64,000 bases of DNA from Streptomyces sp. CB01580. GTDB taxonomy: Bacteria > Actinomycetota > Actinomycetes > Streptomycetales > Streptomycetaceae. Shown here piece by piece: positions 48,357 through 57,308 of this stretch. Made by a program: the position numbers and the translations under genes. Below the pieces are notes generated by a model that had not been told where the DNA came from, ran no database searches, and was given only the letters and a program-made list of their open reading frames with translations. Every line of letters starts with the position of its first letter. Positions within the stretch are counted from its first letter, which is position 1. The stretch spans positions 62,001-126,000 of the forward strand of contig NZ_LIXJ01000011.1 of the NCBI RefSeq assembly GCF_001905795.1, given 5' to 3'.

Positions 48357-49185
48357 AGTCCCGCTGCGCGCCCGAGTCGCCCTGTACGGCCTGCTCTGCG
48401 TGCTCGCGATCCCCTTCGTCTTCCCGACCTGGTGGATGGTGACGTCGTCGTTCAAACCCGTCAGCGACATCTTCGCCTACCCGCCACAGCTCCTGCCGAC
48501 CAGCCCGACGGTTTCGGCCTACCGGGAGGTCTTCGACGGGCGCCCGTTCGTCCAGCAGTACGTCAACAGCATCTACATCGCCGCGCTGGTGACGGTGGGC
48601 ACGATGATCGTGTCCTCGCTCGCCGGGTACGCCTTCGCCCGTATCAAGTTCCGCGGCCAGAACGTGCTGTTCCTGGTGGTGCTGGTGGGCCTGCTCATCC
48701 CGAGCGAGGTCACCATCGTCCCGCTCTTCCAGATGTTCAACGACCTCGGCCTGATCAACACCCACTGGCCGCTGATCCTGGTGCCGATCTTCGGCGCGCC
48801 GAGCGTCCTGGCCACGTTCATCATGCGGCAGTTCTTCATCAGCCTGCCCAACGAACTGGAGGAGGCCGCCCGGATCGACGGCATCGGCTACTTCGGCACG
48901 TTCTGGCGGATCGCCCTGCCGCTGGCCAGGCCGGCGCTCGGCGCCGTAGGGATCTTCACCTTCCTGCAGAGTTGGAACCTCTACCTGGAACCGGTGGTGT
49001 ACCTCTCCTCGCCGGAGAAGTTCACCCTGCCGCAGGCACTCACCCAGTACATGGACGCCTACGGCGGGCCCATGTGGAACGTCCAGCTCGCCGCGGCGTC
49101 GCTGACCGCGATCCCGGTGCTGGTTGTGTTCGTCGTCGCCCAGAAGCAGTTCATCGAGGGCCTCGCCCATACGGGGCTGAAATGA
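48346..49185 (+). CDS. MalG-type sugar ABC transporter permease
   Basis: A 279-residue CUT1 permease with six helices (VALYGLLCVLAIPFVFPTWW first) and EAA loop ELEEAARIDGIGYFGTFWRI. It overlaps the MalF-type gene by 11 nt and the ROK kinase by 4 nt (ATGA), so all are translated together. Confidence 0.87.
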   Translation: MNRKVPLRARVALYGLLCVLAIPFVFPTWWMVTSSFKPVSDIFAYPPQLLPTSPTVSAYREVFDGRPFVQQYVNSIYIAALVTVGTMIVSSLAGYAFARIKFRGQNVLFLVVLVGLLIPSEVTIVPLFQMFNDLGLINTHWPLILVPIFGAPSVLATFIMRQFFISLPNELEEAARIDGIGYFGTFWRIALPLARPALGAVGIFTFLQSWNLYLEPVVYLSSPEKFTLPQALTQYMDAYGGPMWNVQLAAASLTAIPVLVVFVVAQKQFIEGLAHTGLK

Positions 49186-50159
49186 ACGCCACACTCGGCA
49201 TCGACATCGGCGGCACCAAGACGCTGGCCGCCCTCGTCGGACCCGACGGCGCCGTGCTCGACCAGGCGCGAGCCGACACCCCGGCCGCGCGGGGCCCGGA
49301 CGCGGTGCTGCGGACCGCCGCCGACCTGGCCCGGCGCCTCGGCGGCACCGGTCCGGTCGGCGTCGGCGCCGCGGGCGTCATCGACCCGGCCACCGGCGTC
49401 GTCCGGTACGCCACCGACTCCCTGCCCGGCTGGGCCGGTACACCGGTGGCGGAGGCGCTGGCTCGGCGCATCGGCCGGCCCGTCGTGGTGGACAACGACG
49501 TCAACGCCGCCGCCCTCGGCGAGAGCTGGGCCGGGGCCGCCCGCGGTCACGCGCATGTGCTGCTGGTCGCGGTCGGCACCGGCCTCGGCGGCGGCCTGGT
49601 CCGCGGCGGCGCCGTCGACCACGGGGCGCGCGGCGGCGCCGGAGAGATGGCTCATCTTCCGGCGCCGGACGCCGACAAGCTGACCTGCGGCTGCGGGCGC
49701 ACCGGCCACCTGGAGGGAGTGGCCTCCGGCACCGGGCTCGCCCGCGCCTACCGGCTGCGCACCGGGGCGGACGTCACCGGCCGTGAGGTCGCCGCCCGCT
49801 GCGTCGCCGGCGACGCAGCCGCCGCGGAGGTCCTCGCCACCGCCGGCCACGCCCTCGGCCGGACCCTCGCCGGCCTGGTGGCGCTGCTCGACCCGCAGAC
49901 GGTGGTGCTGGCCGGAGGCGCCGGTAGTGCCCTGCTGCCGCACACCCGCAGCGCCTACGCCGCCGAACGGCTGCCGGTCCACGCCGACGTGACGCTGGTC
50001 CCGGCCGCGCTCGGTGCCGCAGCCGTCGCCGTCGGCGCGGCCAGGGCGGCGATGACCCGGCGAGCCACGCGCCTGCCGGCCGATCCCGGGCCGGTCGATC
50101 CCAGCAGCCGACCCCGGTCGGTCACCTTCCCGCACACCACCGAGACGGAGCCCCAGTGA
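49182..50159 (+). CDS. ROK-family sugar kinase, probable N-acetylmannosamine (or HexNAc) kinase
   Basis: 325 residues. ATP-binding motif LGIDIGGTKTLAAL (Asp8), catalytic Asp in VVVDNDVNAAALGE, phosphate-2 motif LLVAVGTGLGGGLV, and the ROK zinc site GEMAHLPAPD then LTCGCGRTGHLEG. In the zinc motif C-x-C-G-x2-G-C the last Cys is replaced by His, a substitution that can still bind zinc. The overlap with the downstream NanE gene argues for phosphorylating ManNAc, though GlcNAc or glucose are possible for this family. A Pro/Arg-rich tail of ~25 residues follows the fold. Confidence 0.8.
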   Translation: MNATLGIDIGGTKTLAALVGPDGAVLDQARADTPAARGPDAVLRTAADLARRLGGTGPVGVGAAGVIDPATGVVRYATDSLPGWAGTPVAEALARRIGRPVVVDNDVNAAALGESWAGAARGHAHVLLVAVGTGLGGGLVRGGAVDHGARGGAGEMAHLPAPDADKLTCGCGRTGHLEGVASGTGLARAYRLRTGADVTGREVAARCVAGDAAAAEVLATAGHALGRTLAGLVALLDPQTVVLAGGAGSALLPHTRSAYAAERLPVHADVTLVPAALGAAAVAVGAARAAMTRRATRLPADPGPVDPSSRPRSVTFPHTTETEPQ

Positions 50160-50854
50160 ACGTTCTCGACACCCTCCGCGGCGGCCTGGTGGTCTCCTGC
50201 CAGCCGCTGCCGGACGAACCCGCCGACCCGATGCGCGACGCATCCGTGCAGGCAAGGGTCGCCGCCGCCGCGGTCCTCGGCGGCGCGGCCGGCATCCGCG
50301 CCAACGCCCCCGACCACATCGCCGCCGTGCGGGCGGCGGTGGACGTACCGGTCATCGGTCTGTGGAAGGACGGCCCCGGGCCGGTGACGATCACGCCGAC
50401 CAGCACGCACGCCCGAGCCGTTGCGCAGGCCGGGGCGCACCTGGTCGCCATCGACGCCACCGACCGGCCGCGGCCCGCGCCGTTCCCGGCCGTCGTCGCC
50501 GCCGTGCACGCCGTCGGCGCCCTCGTCCTGGCGGACGTGTCCACCGAGGCGGAGGGACACGCCGCAGTCGACGCAGGCGCCGACGCCGTCGCCACCACGC
50601 TCTCCGGCTACACCCCGCACTCCCCGAAGACCCAGGGGCCCGACCTCGGCCTGCTGGAACGCCTGGCCACGCGGCTGGCCGTGCCGGTGCTCGCCGAGGG
50701 CCGCTACCGCACCCCGGACGACCTGCGACGCGCCTACGCCGCGGGGGCACACGCCGTGGTGGTGGGCAACGCCATCACCTCACCTCTGTACCTGACCAGG
50801 GAGTTGGCCCGGACAGCTCCTGCTCACGCCGACGCGAACGGAGAGCACCCCTGA
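50156..50854 (+). CDS. nanE: NanE-type N-acylmannosamine-6-phosphate 2-epimerase
   Basis: A 232-residue TIM-barrel protein (GGLVVSCQPLPDEPADPMRD; VPVIGLWKDG; GAHLVAIDATDRPRP; ADVSTEAEGHAAVDAGADAV; TTLSGYTPHS; VPVLAEGRYRTPDDLRRAYA) that follows NanE throughout, including the VSCQP and ATTLSGYT signatures. It converts ManNAc-6-P to GlcNAc-6-P. No sialic-acid lyase (NanA) or sialidase is present in the window, so ManNAc must come from another source or the enzyme acts on a related acylamino sugar. GTG 50156 overlaps the kinase stop; its own stop overlaps the DUF4127 start (TGATG). Confidence 0.88.
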   Translation: MNVLDTLRGGLVVSCQPLPDEPADPMRDASVQARVAAAAVLGGAAGIRANAPDHIAAVRAAVDVPVIGLWKDGPGPVTITPTSTHARAVAQAGAHLVAIDATDRPRPAPFPAVVAAVHAVGALVLADVSTEAEGHAAVDAGADAVATTLSGYTPHSPKTQGPDLGLLERLATRLAVPVLAEGRYRTPDDLRRAYAAGAHAVVVGNAITSPLYLTRELARTAPAHADANGEHP

Positions 50855-52497
50855 TGAGAAGACGCACAGTCCTTACCGCCGGAGCCGCCGTCCTGGCCGC
50901 CCCGCTGCTGGGCCTCACCCCGCAGGCCGCCACCGCGACCCCACGTCCGAGCCGCCGGATCGCCCTCGTCCCTCTCGACGACCGGCCCGTCAACGTCTAC
51001 TGCCCGACCATGACCGCCGCCGTCGCCGGCGTCGACCTCACACTGCCGCCGCGCAAGGCCCTCGGCCGGTTCTTCCAGCCCGGGGACGGCGCGGCCGTCG
51101 CCCGCTGGCTGGGCTCGGTCGGCGCCGACGAGTACGTGATCTCGGTGAGCATGCTCGCCTACGGCGGCCTGATCGCCTCCCGCACCGGCACGCCCACCCT
51201 CGAGTCGGCGCGGGCCAACATCGCGGCGATCCAGACGCTGCGGGCCGCCCGGCCGGGCGCGCAGATCGTGGTCCACGACACCATCCAGCGCCTCGCGTTG
51301 ACCCCCGGCAATCCCGACCTCGAACAGTACGTGGCTCCGCTGGTCGAGTGGGCCAAGCTGTACGACCAGGTGGAGAACCTCGGCCGGGAAGAGCTGCGGC
51401 CCCGGCTCGAGGCGGTCCGGGCCACCATCCCGGACGCGGTGGTCGACGACTACCTGACGGCGCGGGCCCGCAACCATGAGGTCAACCGGCAGATGGTCGA
51501 GTGGGTCGCCGACGGCACCATCAGCCATCTGGTGCTCTCCGAGGACGACACCGCCCCGGTGGGCCTGGCCCGGGCCGAACGCGTCGAGCTCGAAAAGCTG
51601 GTTGAACAACTCGGGGTCGGCCGACGGGTCGAGGTCTTCCCCGGCGCGGACGAGGTGGACGCGCTGCTGGTCGCCCGGCTGATCGCCGCGGGGACCGCGC
51701 CCACCTTCCGGGTGGAGTACGCCGGTATCTCCGGCGAGCAGTGGACGGCGGACCTTGAGGGCATCCCGTTCGCGGAGAACATCCGCCGGCACGTGAAATC
51801 CGTCGGCGGCACCGTCGTCGACGGCCGCGCCGACCTGGTGCTCATGGTCAACACCCCTTCGGCGAGCGAGAATCAGCGGGCGGACGACCTCGCCGTGTTC
51901 GCCCGCCGGGCCGCCGGGCTGACGGCGGCCGGGGAGTCGGTCGTCGTGGTGGACCCGGTCTTCGTCAACCGCGCCGACCACGACCTGGTGGCCGAGTTGG
52001 AACAGCGAGTAGACCTGGCCGCGCTGCTGTCGTACTCCGGCTGGAACACCGGCGGCAACGCCCTCGGTCTGGCCCTGGCCCATGCCACCGCCCGCTGGGC
52101 GTTCCTGCACCGCTCGACCAGCGGACTGGGGGTACCGGCGCTGACCGGGCCGGGCCGGGCGCACGCGGAGTACCTGCTCTACCGGTTCGTGAAGGACGAC
52201 CACTGGAAGAACGTCATCCAGAGGGCCGCCTACGCGGAGGCCACGTCCAGGGGGTGGACCCCCATGAACCTGACGGCCGAGCAGAAGACGTTCTTCGACG
52301 GCTGGGTCCAAGACCGCCTCGCCCCGGTGACCCGCCAGTACTTCACCGACCACTTCGCCGGCCACCACCTCCTCCTCGGCCGCCGAGGCGCGACCACCCG
52401 CACCGCCAAGCTCGCCGACGTCACCGACATCCACATCGAACTGCCCTGGGACCGCCTCTTCGAGGTGACCCTCGAACCCCACCTCACCCTGGCCTGA
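50854..52497 (+). CDS. Exported DUF4127-family protein
   Basis: A 547-residue precursor. The N-terminus MRRRTVLTAGAAVLAAPLLG with cleavage after QAATATP is a Tat-like signal peptide. The mature protein starts with RRIALVPLDDRPVNVYCPTM, the hallmark of DUF4127, followed by VISVSMLAYGGLIASRTGTP, the acidic HLVLSEDDTAPVGLARAERV and the SYSGWNTGGNALGLALAHAT segment. The conserved Asp, Arg, Glu and His positions suggest a metal-dependent or carbohydrate-active enzyme, but no activity is known to me. Being exported from a GH20/NanE operon, it probably acts on the extracellular glycan before or together with the hexosaminidase. Confidence 0.78.
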   Translation: MRRRTVLTAGAAVLAAPLLGLTPQAATATPRPSRRIALVPLDDRPVNVYCPTMTAAVAGVDLTLPPRKALGRFFQPGDGAAVARWLGSVGADEYVISVSMLAYGGLIASRTGTPTLESARANIAAIQTLRAARPGAQIVVHDTIQRLALTPGNPDLEQYVAPLVEWAKLYDQVENLGREELRPRLEAVRATIPDAVVDDYLTARARNHEVNRQMVEWVADGTISHLVLSEDDTAPVGLARAERVELEKLVEQLGVGRRVEVFPGADEVDALLVARLIAAGTAPTFRVEYAGISGEQWTADLEGIPFAENIRRHVKSVGGTVVDGRADLVLMVNTPSASENQRADDLAVFARRAAGLTAAGESVVVVDPVFVNRADHDLVAELEQRVDLAALLSYSGWNTGGNALGLALAHATARWAFLHRSTSGLGVPALTGPGRAHAEYLLYRFVKDDHWKNVIQRAAYAEATSRGWTPMNLTAEQKTFFDGWVQDRLAPVTRQYFTDHFAGHHLLLGRRGATTRTAKLADVTDIHIELPWDRLFEVTLEPHLTLA

Positions 52498-52511
52498 GAG
52501 GAGAACGAACG

Positions 52512-54095
52512 ATGCAGCACAGCCCCCGTCGCCGCAGCATCCTCCTCGCCGGCGCCGTCGGCCTCGCCGGTGCCGCCCACCTCACCTCCACCGCCGCCGC
52601 GGCCCCCGCCCGCACCACCCCCGTCACACCGCCCGCGCCCGCGCTCATCCCCAAACCCCGCTCGCTGCAGATGACCGGCGGCCGGCCGTTCGAGATCACC
52701 GCCAACACCGCCGTCGCGGTGCGCCACCGGGCCCACGAGGCCCGCCGCACGGCCGAGTACCTGGCCACCTGGCTGCGCCGGGCCACGGGATATGCCGTCC
52801 CGGTGGTCACCTCCGGCACCGCCCCGCAGGCCATCACCCTGGCCGCCGACGACGAGACCCCCTCTGCCGAGGGTTACCGCCTCGACGTCACCCACGGCGG
52901 CGTCCACCTGCGCGCCGCCGAGCCGGCCGGCCTCTTCCACGCGACGCAGACACTGCGACAGTTGCTTCCCGCCGCGGCGGAGTCCGCCACCCCGCACGCC
53001 GGTCCGTGGACCATCTCCCCCCTGCACATCGACGACGCCCCGAGGTTCCCCTGGCGCGGGTCCATGCTCGACGTGGCCCGGCACTTCTTCACCGCCGACG
53101 AGGTGAAGCGCTATATCGACATCCTCGCTCTGTACAAGATCAACCGCCTCCACCTGCACCTCAGCGACAGCCAGGGCTGGCGCCTGGAGATCAAGAGCTG
53201 GCCCCGCCTGGCCACCTACGGCGGCTCCACCGAGGTCGGCGGCGGCCCCGGCGGCTACTTCACCCAACGGGAGTACGCCGACATCGTCCGCCACGCCGCG
53301 GAACGCCACATCATGGTGATCCCCGAGATCGACATGCCCGCCCACGTCAACGCGGCCCAGGCCAGCTACGCCGAACTCACCTGCGACGGCGTAGCACCGC
53401 CGCTCTACACAGGCGAGACAGGCATCCCCAACTCGCTGTGCATCGACAAGGACCTCACCTACCGGTTCATCGGCGACGTCCTCGGCGAACTCGCCGACCT
53501 CACCCCCGGCCCCTACCTGCACATCGGCGGCGACGAGGCGCTGGTGACCGAACCCGAGGACTACCGCTCCTTCATCAGCCGCGCCCAGCAGACCGTGCAC
53601 GGCCTCGGCAAGCAGATGGTCGGCTGGGAGGAGGTCGGCCTCGCCGACATCGCCCCCAGCACCGTCGTCCAGTTCTGGGCCAACGCCGCAAAGGCACAGG
53701 GCGCGCTGGCACAGGGCGCCAAGCTCGTGCTCTCGCCCAGCAAGAAGGCGTACTTCGACATGAAGTACGACGCCGACACGCCGTACGGGCACGACTGGGC
53801 CGGCTACACCGACGTCCAGGACGGCTACACCTGGGACCCGGCCACCTACATCCCCGGCGTCGCCGAGAGCCAGGTGCACGGCGCCGAGTCCGCGCTGTGG
53901 ACGGAGCGGGTGGCGACGTTCGAGGAGGTGCAGTACATGACGCTGCCGCGGCTCCCTGGCATCGCGGAGATCGGATGGTCGCCGGCCGACGGGCGGGACT
54001 GGGAGGAATACCGGGTACGGCTTGCCACGCACGCGCCGCGGTGGTCCGGGCTCGGGTGGCGATACCACCGATCGGTGGAGGTGCCGTGGGGGTGA
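52512..54095 (+). CDS. Exported GH20 beta-N-acetylhexosaminidase
   Basis: A 527-residue precursor with a Tat-type signal (SPRRRSILLAGAVGLAGAAH, cleavage after the Ala run near residue 35). A GH20b N-terminal domain (~45-170) is followed by the catalytic barrel: RFPWRGSMLDVARHFFTADE, KINRLHLHLSDSQGWRLEIK, IPEIDMPAHVNAA. The catalytic pair is Asp341-Glu342 (LHIGGDEALV), and GAESALWTE forms the sugar pocket. It removes terminal beta-GlcNAc or GalNAc from glycans by substrate-assisted catalysis. It is the last gene of the operon. AGAGGAG lies before ATG 52512. Confidence 0.88.
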   Translation: MQHSPRRRSILLAGAVGLAGAAHLTSTAAAAPARTTPVTPPAPALIPKPRSLQMTGGRPFEITANTAVAVRHRAHEARRTAEYLATWLRRATGYAVPVVTSGTAPQAITLAADDETPSAEGYRLDVTHGGVHLRAAEPAGLFHATQTLRQLLPAAAESATPHAGPWTISPLHIDDAPRFPWRGSMLDVARHFFTADEVKRYIDILALYKINRLHLHLSDSQGWRLEIKSWPRLATYGGSTEVGGGPGGYFTQREYADIVRHAAERHIMVIPEIDMPAHVNAAQASYAELTCDGVAPPLYTGETGIPNSLCIDKDLTYRFIGDVLGELADLTPGPYLHIGGDEALVTEPEDYRSFISRAQQTVHGLGKQMVGWEEVGLADIAPSTVVQFWANAAKAQGALAQGAKLVLSPSKKAYFDMKYDADTPYGHDWAGYTDVQDGYTWDPATYIPGVAESQVHGAESALWTERVATFEEVQYMTLPRLPGIAEIGWSPADGRDWEEYRVRLATHAPRWSGLGWRYHRSVEVPWG

Positions 54096-54364
54096 CCCGG
54101 TGACCCGGGGATCGCTGCTGGACGTCGCCGCGGCCACCGATCCGAGCTCCAGCCCGCGGCGCAAGCAGTACGGCCACCGGACCGGGGAGGAGGCGACCCC
54201 CTACGCGGAGGACGACTGACCGCCCCGGGCCTCCCGGCTCGGCGCATCCGGCCCTGTGGACCGGTTCTTTGTCGGCGAGCATGGGGCGCCGGGAGGAGGG
54301 GCGTCACACGGGGGACGGCGTGGGGTGCCGGGCAGCGGCCCTGCGCCGGTCTCCGACGTTTCGG
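54096..54364. other. Stretch between GH20 and esterase genes
   Basis: No convincing gene. A short plus frame from GTG 54101 (VTRGSLLDVAAATDPSSSPR then TPYAEDD, stop at 54217-54219) has coding-like composition and could be a small peptide or the tail of a lost gene, but it lacks a ribosome site. No strong terminator for the convergent neighbours was found. Confidence 0.4.
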
Positions 54365-55867
54365 TCAGCGCAGGCCGTCCCACAGGAGTCGTTCGGGCCG
54401 GGCGGGGTCTTGATGGACGGCGGGTGCGGTGGCGTCCAGGAACATGACGGACCGGCCGGGCAGGTAGGCGGGCCAGGGCGGCAGGTGGCCGTCGGTGGGA
54501 CGGCCGTGGTGGGCGAAGGAGGTCCAGGCGCCGCGTATCCGTTCGGACAGCAGCGGATGGGCCGACGTGTCCGTCAGCGGGTCGTGCGGGTTCCCGAAGA
54601 CGGGGCCGAGTTCGGCCATGTGGCAGGCGCCGAGGGAACCGTCCAGGGCCGGGGAAGGTTGGGTGAATTCGTAGAAGTAGGTGTCCGCGCCGTGGGCGGC
54701 GCGGGCCTCTGCGATACGGATTGCCGGCAGACGGTAGCCGTGGTCGGTCATCACTGCCGAGAACAGGTCGGCGGCACTGGCCTGCGGTCGGGCCTCGGCG
54801 TAGACGGCCCGCGCGGCCACGGGCTCCAGCCCGAGAGCGTTGAGGAAGCCGTGCAGGAAGCCGTCGTCGATGCGGTCGGCCATGCCGAGCGGTACCAGGA
54901 ACAGGCGGAACTCCTCAGCGGTGACGCCGGTGAGCAGATCCAGCTGGCGGCCCGCACCGGCGGCGATGGCGTCGACGGGGCGCTCGGGCAGCGTCGCGGT
55001 CCCGGCCACCGGCAGGACGGTCGTGCCGCCTCCTGCGGACTCGCCCCACTGGCCCGGATCGGTACTGCGGGCGATCTCCTGAGCGAGTCGGCTGTTGGCT
55101 GCGGCCAGGTCCTGCGGCGGGACGGCGGCGAGGGCTTCAACGGTGCACTCGGCGCCGACGAGTGCGGCCAGACGTTCGGTGATGCGGCGCGCGGTCTCGG
55201 GCGTGTGCGCGTGATGTCCGGCCCCGCTCTGAGTGATGGCCCGCCGGAACAGGCCCTCGGCCCGGGGCATCGCCATGAGCGCGGTGATGCTGATCGCTCC
55301 GGCGGACTGCCCGAAGACGGTCACGTTGCCGGGGTCGCCGCCGAACGCGGCGATGTTGTCGCGCACCCACTCCAGCGCGGCGATCTGGTCCATGAGACCG
55401 AGGTTGGCGGTGCCGTCGGGCAGCAGGAGGAAGCCCTCCGCGCCCAGCCGGTAGTTCAGGGTGACGCAGATGACGCCGTCACGGGCGAGGACGGAGCCGT
55501 CGTAGGTGGGCAGCGAGCCGGACCCGTTGCGGAAGGCGCCGCCATGGATCCACACCATGACGGGTAGCCCTTCGCCGGACTGGTGCGGCGAAGGCGTCCA
55601 GACATTGAGGTTGAGGCAGTCCTCGCCCTGGGGGCCGGCCTCCGTGAGAAGGCCGGCCATGGCAGGGGCGTAGCCCGGTTGCGGTGCGCTCGGGCCGTGG
55701 ACGAGCGCGTCGCGCACCCCGCTCCACGGCTCGGAGGTACGGGGCGGACGCATCCGGTTCACGCCGAACGGCGGTGCCGCGTAAGGGATGCCCAGAAAGG
55801 ACGCTATGCCGTCGTGGAGGTGACCGCGGACCTGACCGTAACGAGTGCTGACCATGACGTTTCTCAT
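54365..55867 (-). CDS. Type-B carboxylesterase (para-nitrobenzyl-esterase-like)
   Basis: A 500-residue alpha/beta-hydrolase without signal peptide. It has the family N-terminus VSTRYGQVRGHLHDGIASFL then GIPYAAPPFG, the disulphide-region analogue EDCLNLNVWTP, oxyanion hole VWIHGGAFRNGSG, and nucleophile motif VTVFGQSAGAISI. Late stretches GACHMAELGPVFGN and SFAHHGRPTDG carry the remaining active-site context. Such enzymes cleave esters of small alcohols, drugs or acylated natural products. The start is uncertain: ATG 55867 (MRNVMVSTRYG) or 55855 (MVSTRYG); neither has a good ribosome site. It stands alone on the minus strand. Confidence 0.83.
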   Translation of the reverse strand: MRNVMVSTRYGQVRGHLHDGIASFLGIPYAAPPFGVNRMRPPRTSEPWSGVRDALVHGPSAPQPGYAPAMAGLLTEAGPQGEDCLNLNVWTPSPHQSGEGLPVMVWIHGGAFRNGSGSLPTYDGSVLARDGVICVTLNYRLGAEGFLLLPDGTANLGLMDQIAALEWVRDNIAAFGGDPGNVTVFGQSAGAISITALMAMPRAEGLFRRAITQSGAGHHAHTPETARRITERLAALVGAECTVEALAAVPPQDLAAANSRLAQEIARSTDPGQWGESAGGGTTVLPVAGTATLPERPVDAIAAGAGRQLDLLTGVTAEEFRLFLVPLGMADRIDDGFLHGFLNALGLEPVAARAVYAEARPQASAADLFSAVMTDHGYRLPAIRIAEARAAHGADTYFYEFTQPSPALDGSLGACHMAELGPVFGNPHDPLTDTSAHPLLSERIRGAWTSFAHHGRPTDGHLPPWPAYLPGRSVMFLDATAPAVHQDPARPERLLWDGLR

Positions 55868-56540
55868 CGGGAAGTCCAGTTTCGGAAGCGCTTGGGATGT
55901 TCGGAGCGGTAGGAGCCTTCCTCCCGCCCAGCACGACCGCAACCGAATTCCCCCTGCTCGGTCCGCCGGGTCGAGACTCACCAGCCGATCGCGCCACCGT
56001 GTCGGGCGCAGCGGCCGGTCCGGAGTGAGTGCCGGCAGCTTGCCCACTGGGACACCGACCCCGCCGCGCCCCGCGGCATCTCCTGTCCGGACCCACTTCC
56101 GCCCAGACCCCGGACACGGCCCGCGCCCGCGCTTCGCAGCGACGGCCCGAGCACTCCCCACGACCAGCCCGGCCGAACCGGCCGGGGAGGCCGAACCGCC
56201 GGAGCGGGACCGGACGGCAAGGTCCCCGCCATGCAACGAGACGAAGTGCCATCCTCGGGGTTCGGTGATCTGCCAGGTTGTGAACGATGCGTCGGGCGAA
56301 CAGTTCGGAGGCGTGCCGCCGTCGAACACCATCCGCAGGACACGGACTTGAACGCAACCGCGGACAGGGCTCTTGTCCCGGACAGTGGAAGAACCGCAGC
56401 CACGTCCTGGGCCTCCGGCGTCAACAGCACACCGCGATCAGCGCGCAGGGACGAGCAATTGTCGAGAATCGCGGTTCGGGCAGTGTGTGACGGCTGCGGC
56501 AACTCGGGGTGCTCGAAGAGGCCCCTTCTCAAGCCCCCAT
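55868..56540. other. Long gene-free stretch
   Basis: About 670 bases without a supported gene on either strand. Frames here are Pro/Arg-rich shadows. A minus-strand segment (LRADRGVLLTPEAQDVAAVL) looks somewhat coding but leads nowhere. Confidence 0.4.
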
Positions 56541-56552
56541 TATGCTCAGCGC
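56541..56552 (+). promoter_or_regulatory. Leaderless -10 box
   Basis: TATGCT (56541-56546) is followed by six bases and ATG 56553 with no ribosome site, the typical arrangement of a leaderless streptomycete promoter. Confidence 0.6.
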
Positions 56553-57131
56553 ATGAGAGGGCCCCATCCGGTGGAACCGTCGGAGACGTTCGTCACGGGG
56601 CGCGACGATCGCTGGTTCGGGCGGTTCCGGTTGCGTTTTGCGCAGGTGTCGCCGTGGCCCGACCAGCATCGGACGTTCGCCCGAGTGCGCCCCGGGTGGC
56701 GGTCCTTGGTCGAGGAGACGCTCTCGGTGGTGGCCACCGAGCTGCCTGGGCAGGTCTGGCCCATCCATCTGCTCAACCAGGGGGGCCACGGGAGAGGATG
56801 GGAGTTCGATCTGGGCCCGCCGGAGGCGGACTACCTCTGCTGGGAGCAGCTGTCGGACGTCTGCTACATCGATATGCGCAATTTCCACCGGCTCATCGAC
56901 CTGCTGGCCCCAGCTATGGAGGACGCACATTTCTTCGTCTACTCGATGGGCGACGGCCTCGACCGGTGGGTCGACGAAGTGCGCATCCGTGACGGGCACA
57001 GCAGCCTTGCCAGGTGGACCGTCGAGGGCGAGGCCGGGACTGATTTCCCTGCGCTGTGCTCGCAGCTCGCCGGCGATCGCGCTGGGGACAAGGTCTTCGG
57101 TCGCTTCGTCGCCTTCCTGAGCGATCGGTGA
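56553..57131 (+). CDS. Hypothetical cytosolic protein
   Basis: 192 residues, soluble, rich in Trp and aromatic residues (DDRWFGRFRLRFAQVSPWPD; GQVWPIHLLNQGGHGRGWEF; HFFVYSMGDGLDRWVDEVRI). No signal peptide, membrane segment or known motif that I recognise. The start is set by the TATGCT -10 box exactly six bases upstream. It is a single-gene unit before the sigma-factor pair. The DxGxGxDRW segment could suggest SUKH/Imm-type small domains, but that is a weak impression. Confidence 0.6.
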   Translation: MRGPHPVEPSETFVTGRDDRWFGRFRLRFAQVSPWPDQHRTFARVRPGWRSLVEETLSVVATELPGQVWPIHLLNQGGHGRGWEFDLGPPEADYLCWEQLSDVCYIDMRNFHRLIDLLAPAMEDAHFFVYSMGDGLDRWVDEVRIRDGHSSLARWTVEGEAGTDFPALCSQLAGDRAGDKVFGRFVAFLSDR

Positions 57132-57308
57132 GCCCGGCCGCGAATCCGATCACGCGGCAGTGCTCTCCAGGTGTTCGACGAGGACGCCGACGACCAGCTC
57201 CGGCTGGGGACGAGGCCCGACCCCGGAGAAAGCGACTCGGGTGAAACATTCCGCCGCCCCCACCGCATCTAAAGGGTGTAGGCGACGAGGCAAGGGGGAG
57301 GGTGGCGG

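Noticed and set aside
54101..54219. Possible 38-residue peptide gene after GH20
   Set aside because: No ribosome site and no recognisable precursor or core-peptide pattern.
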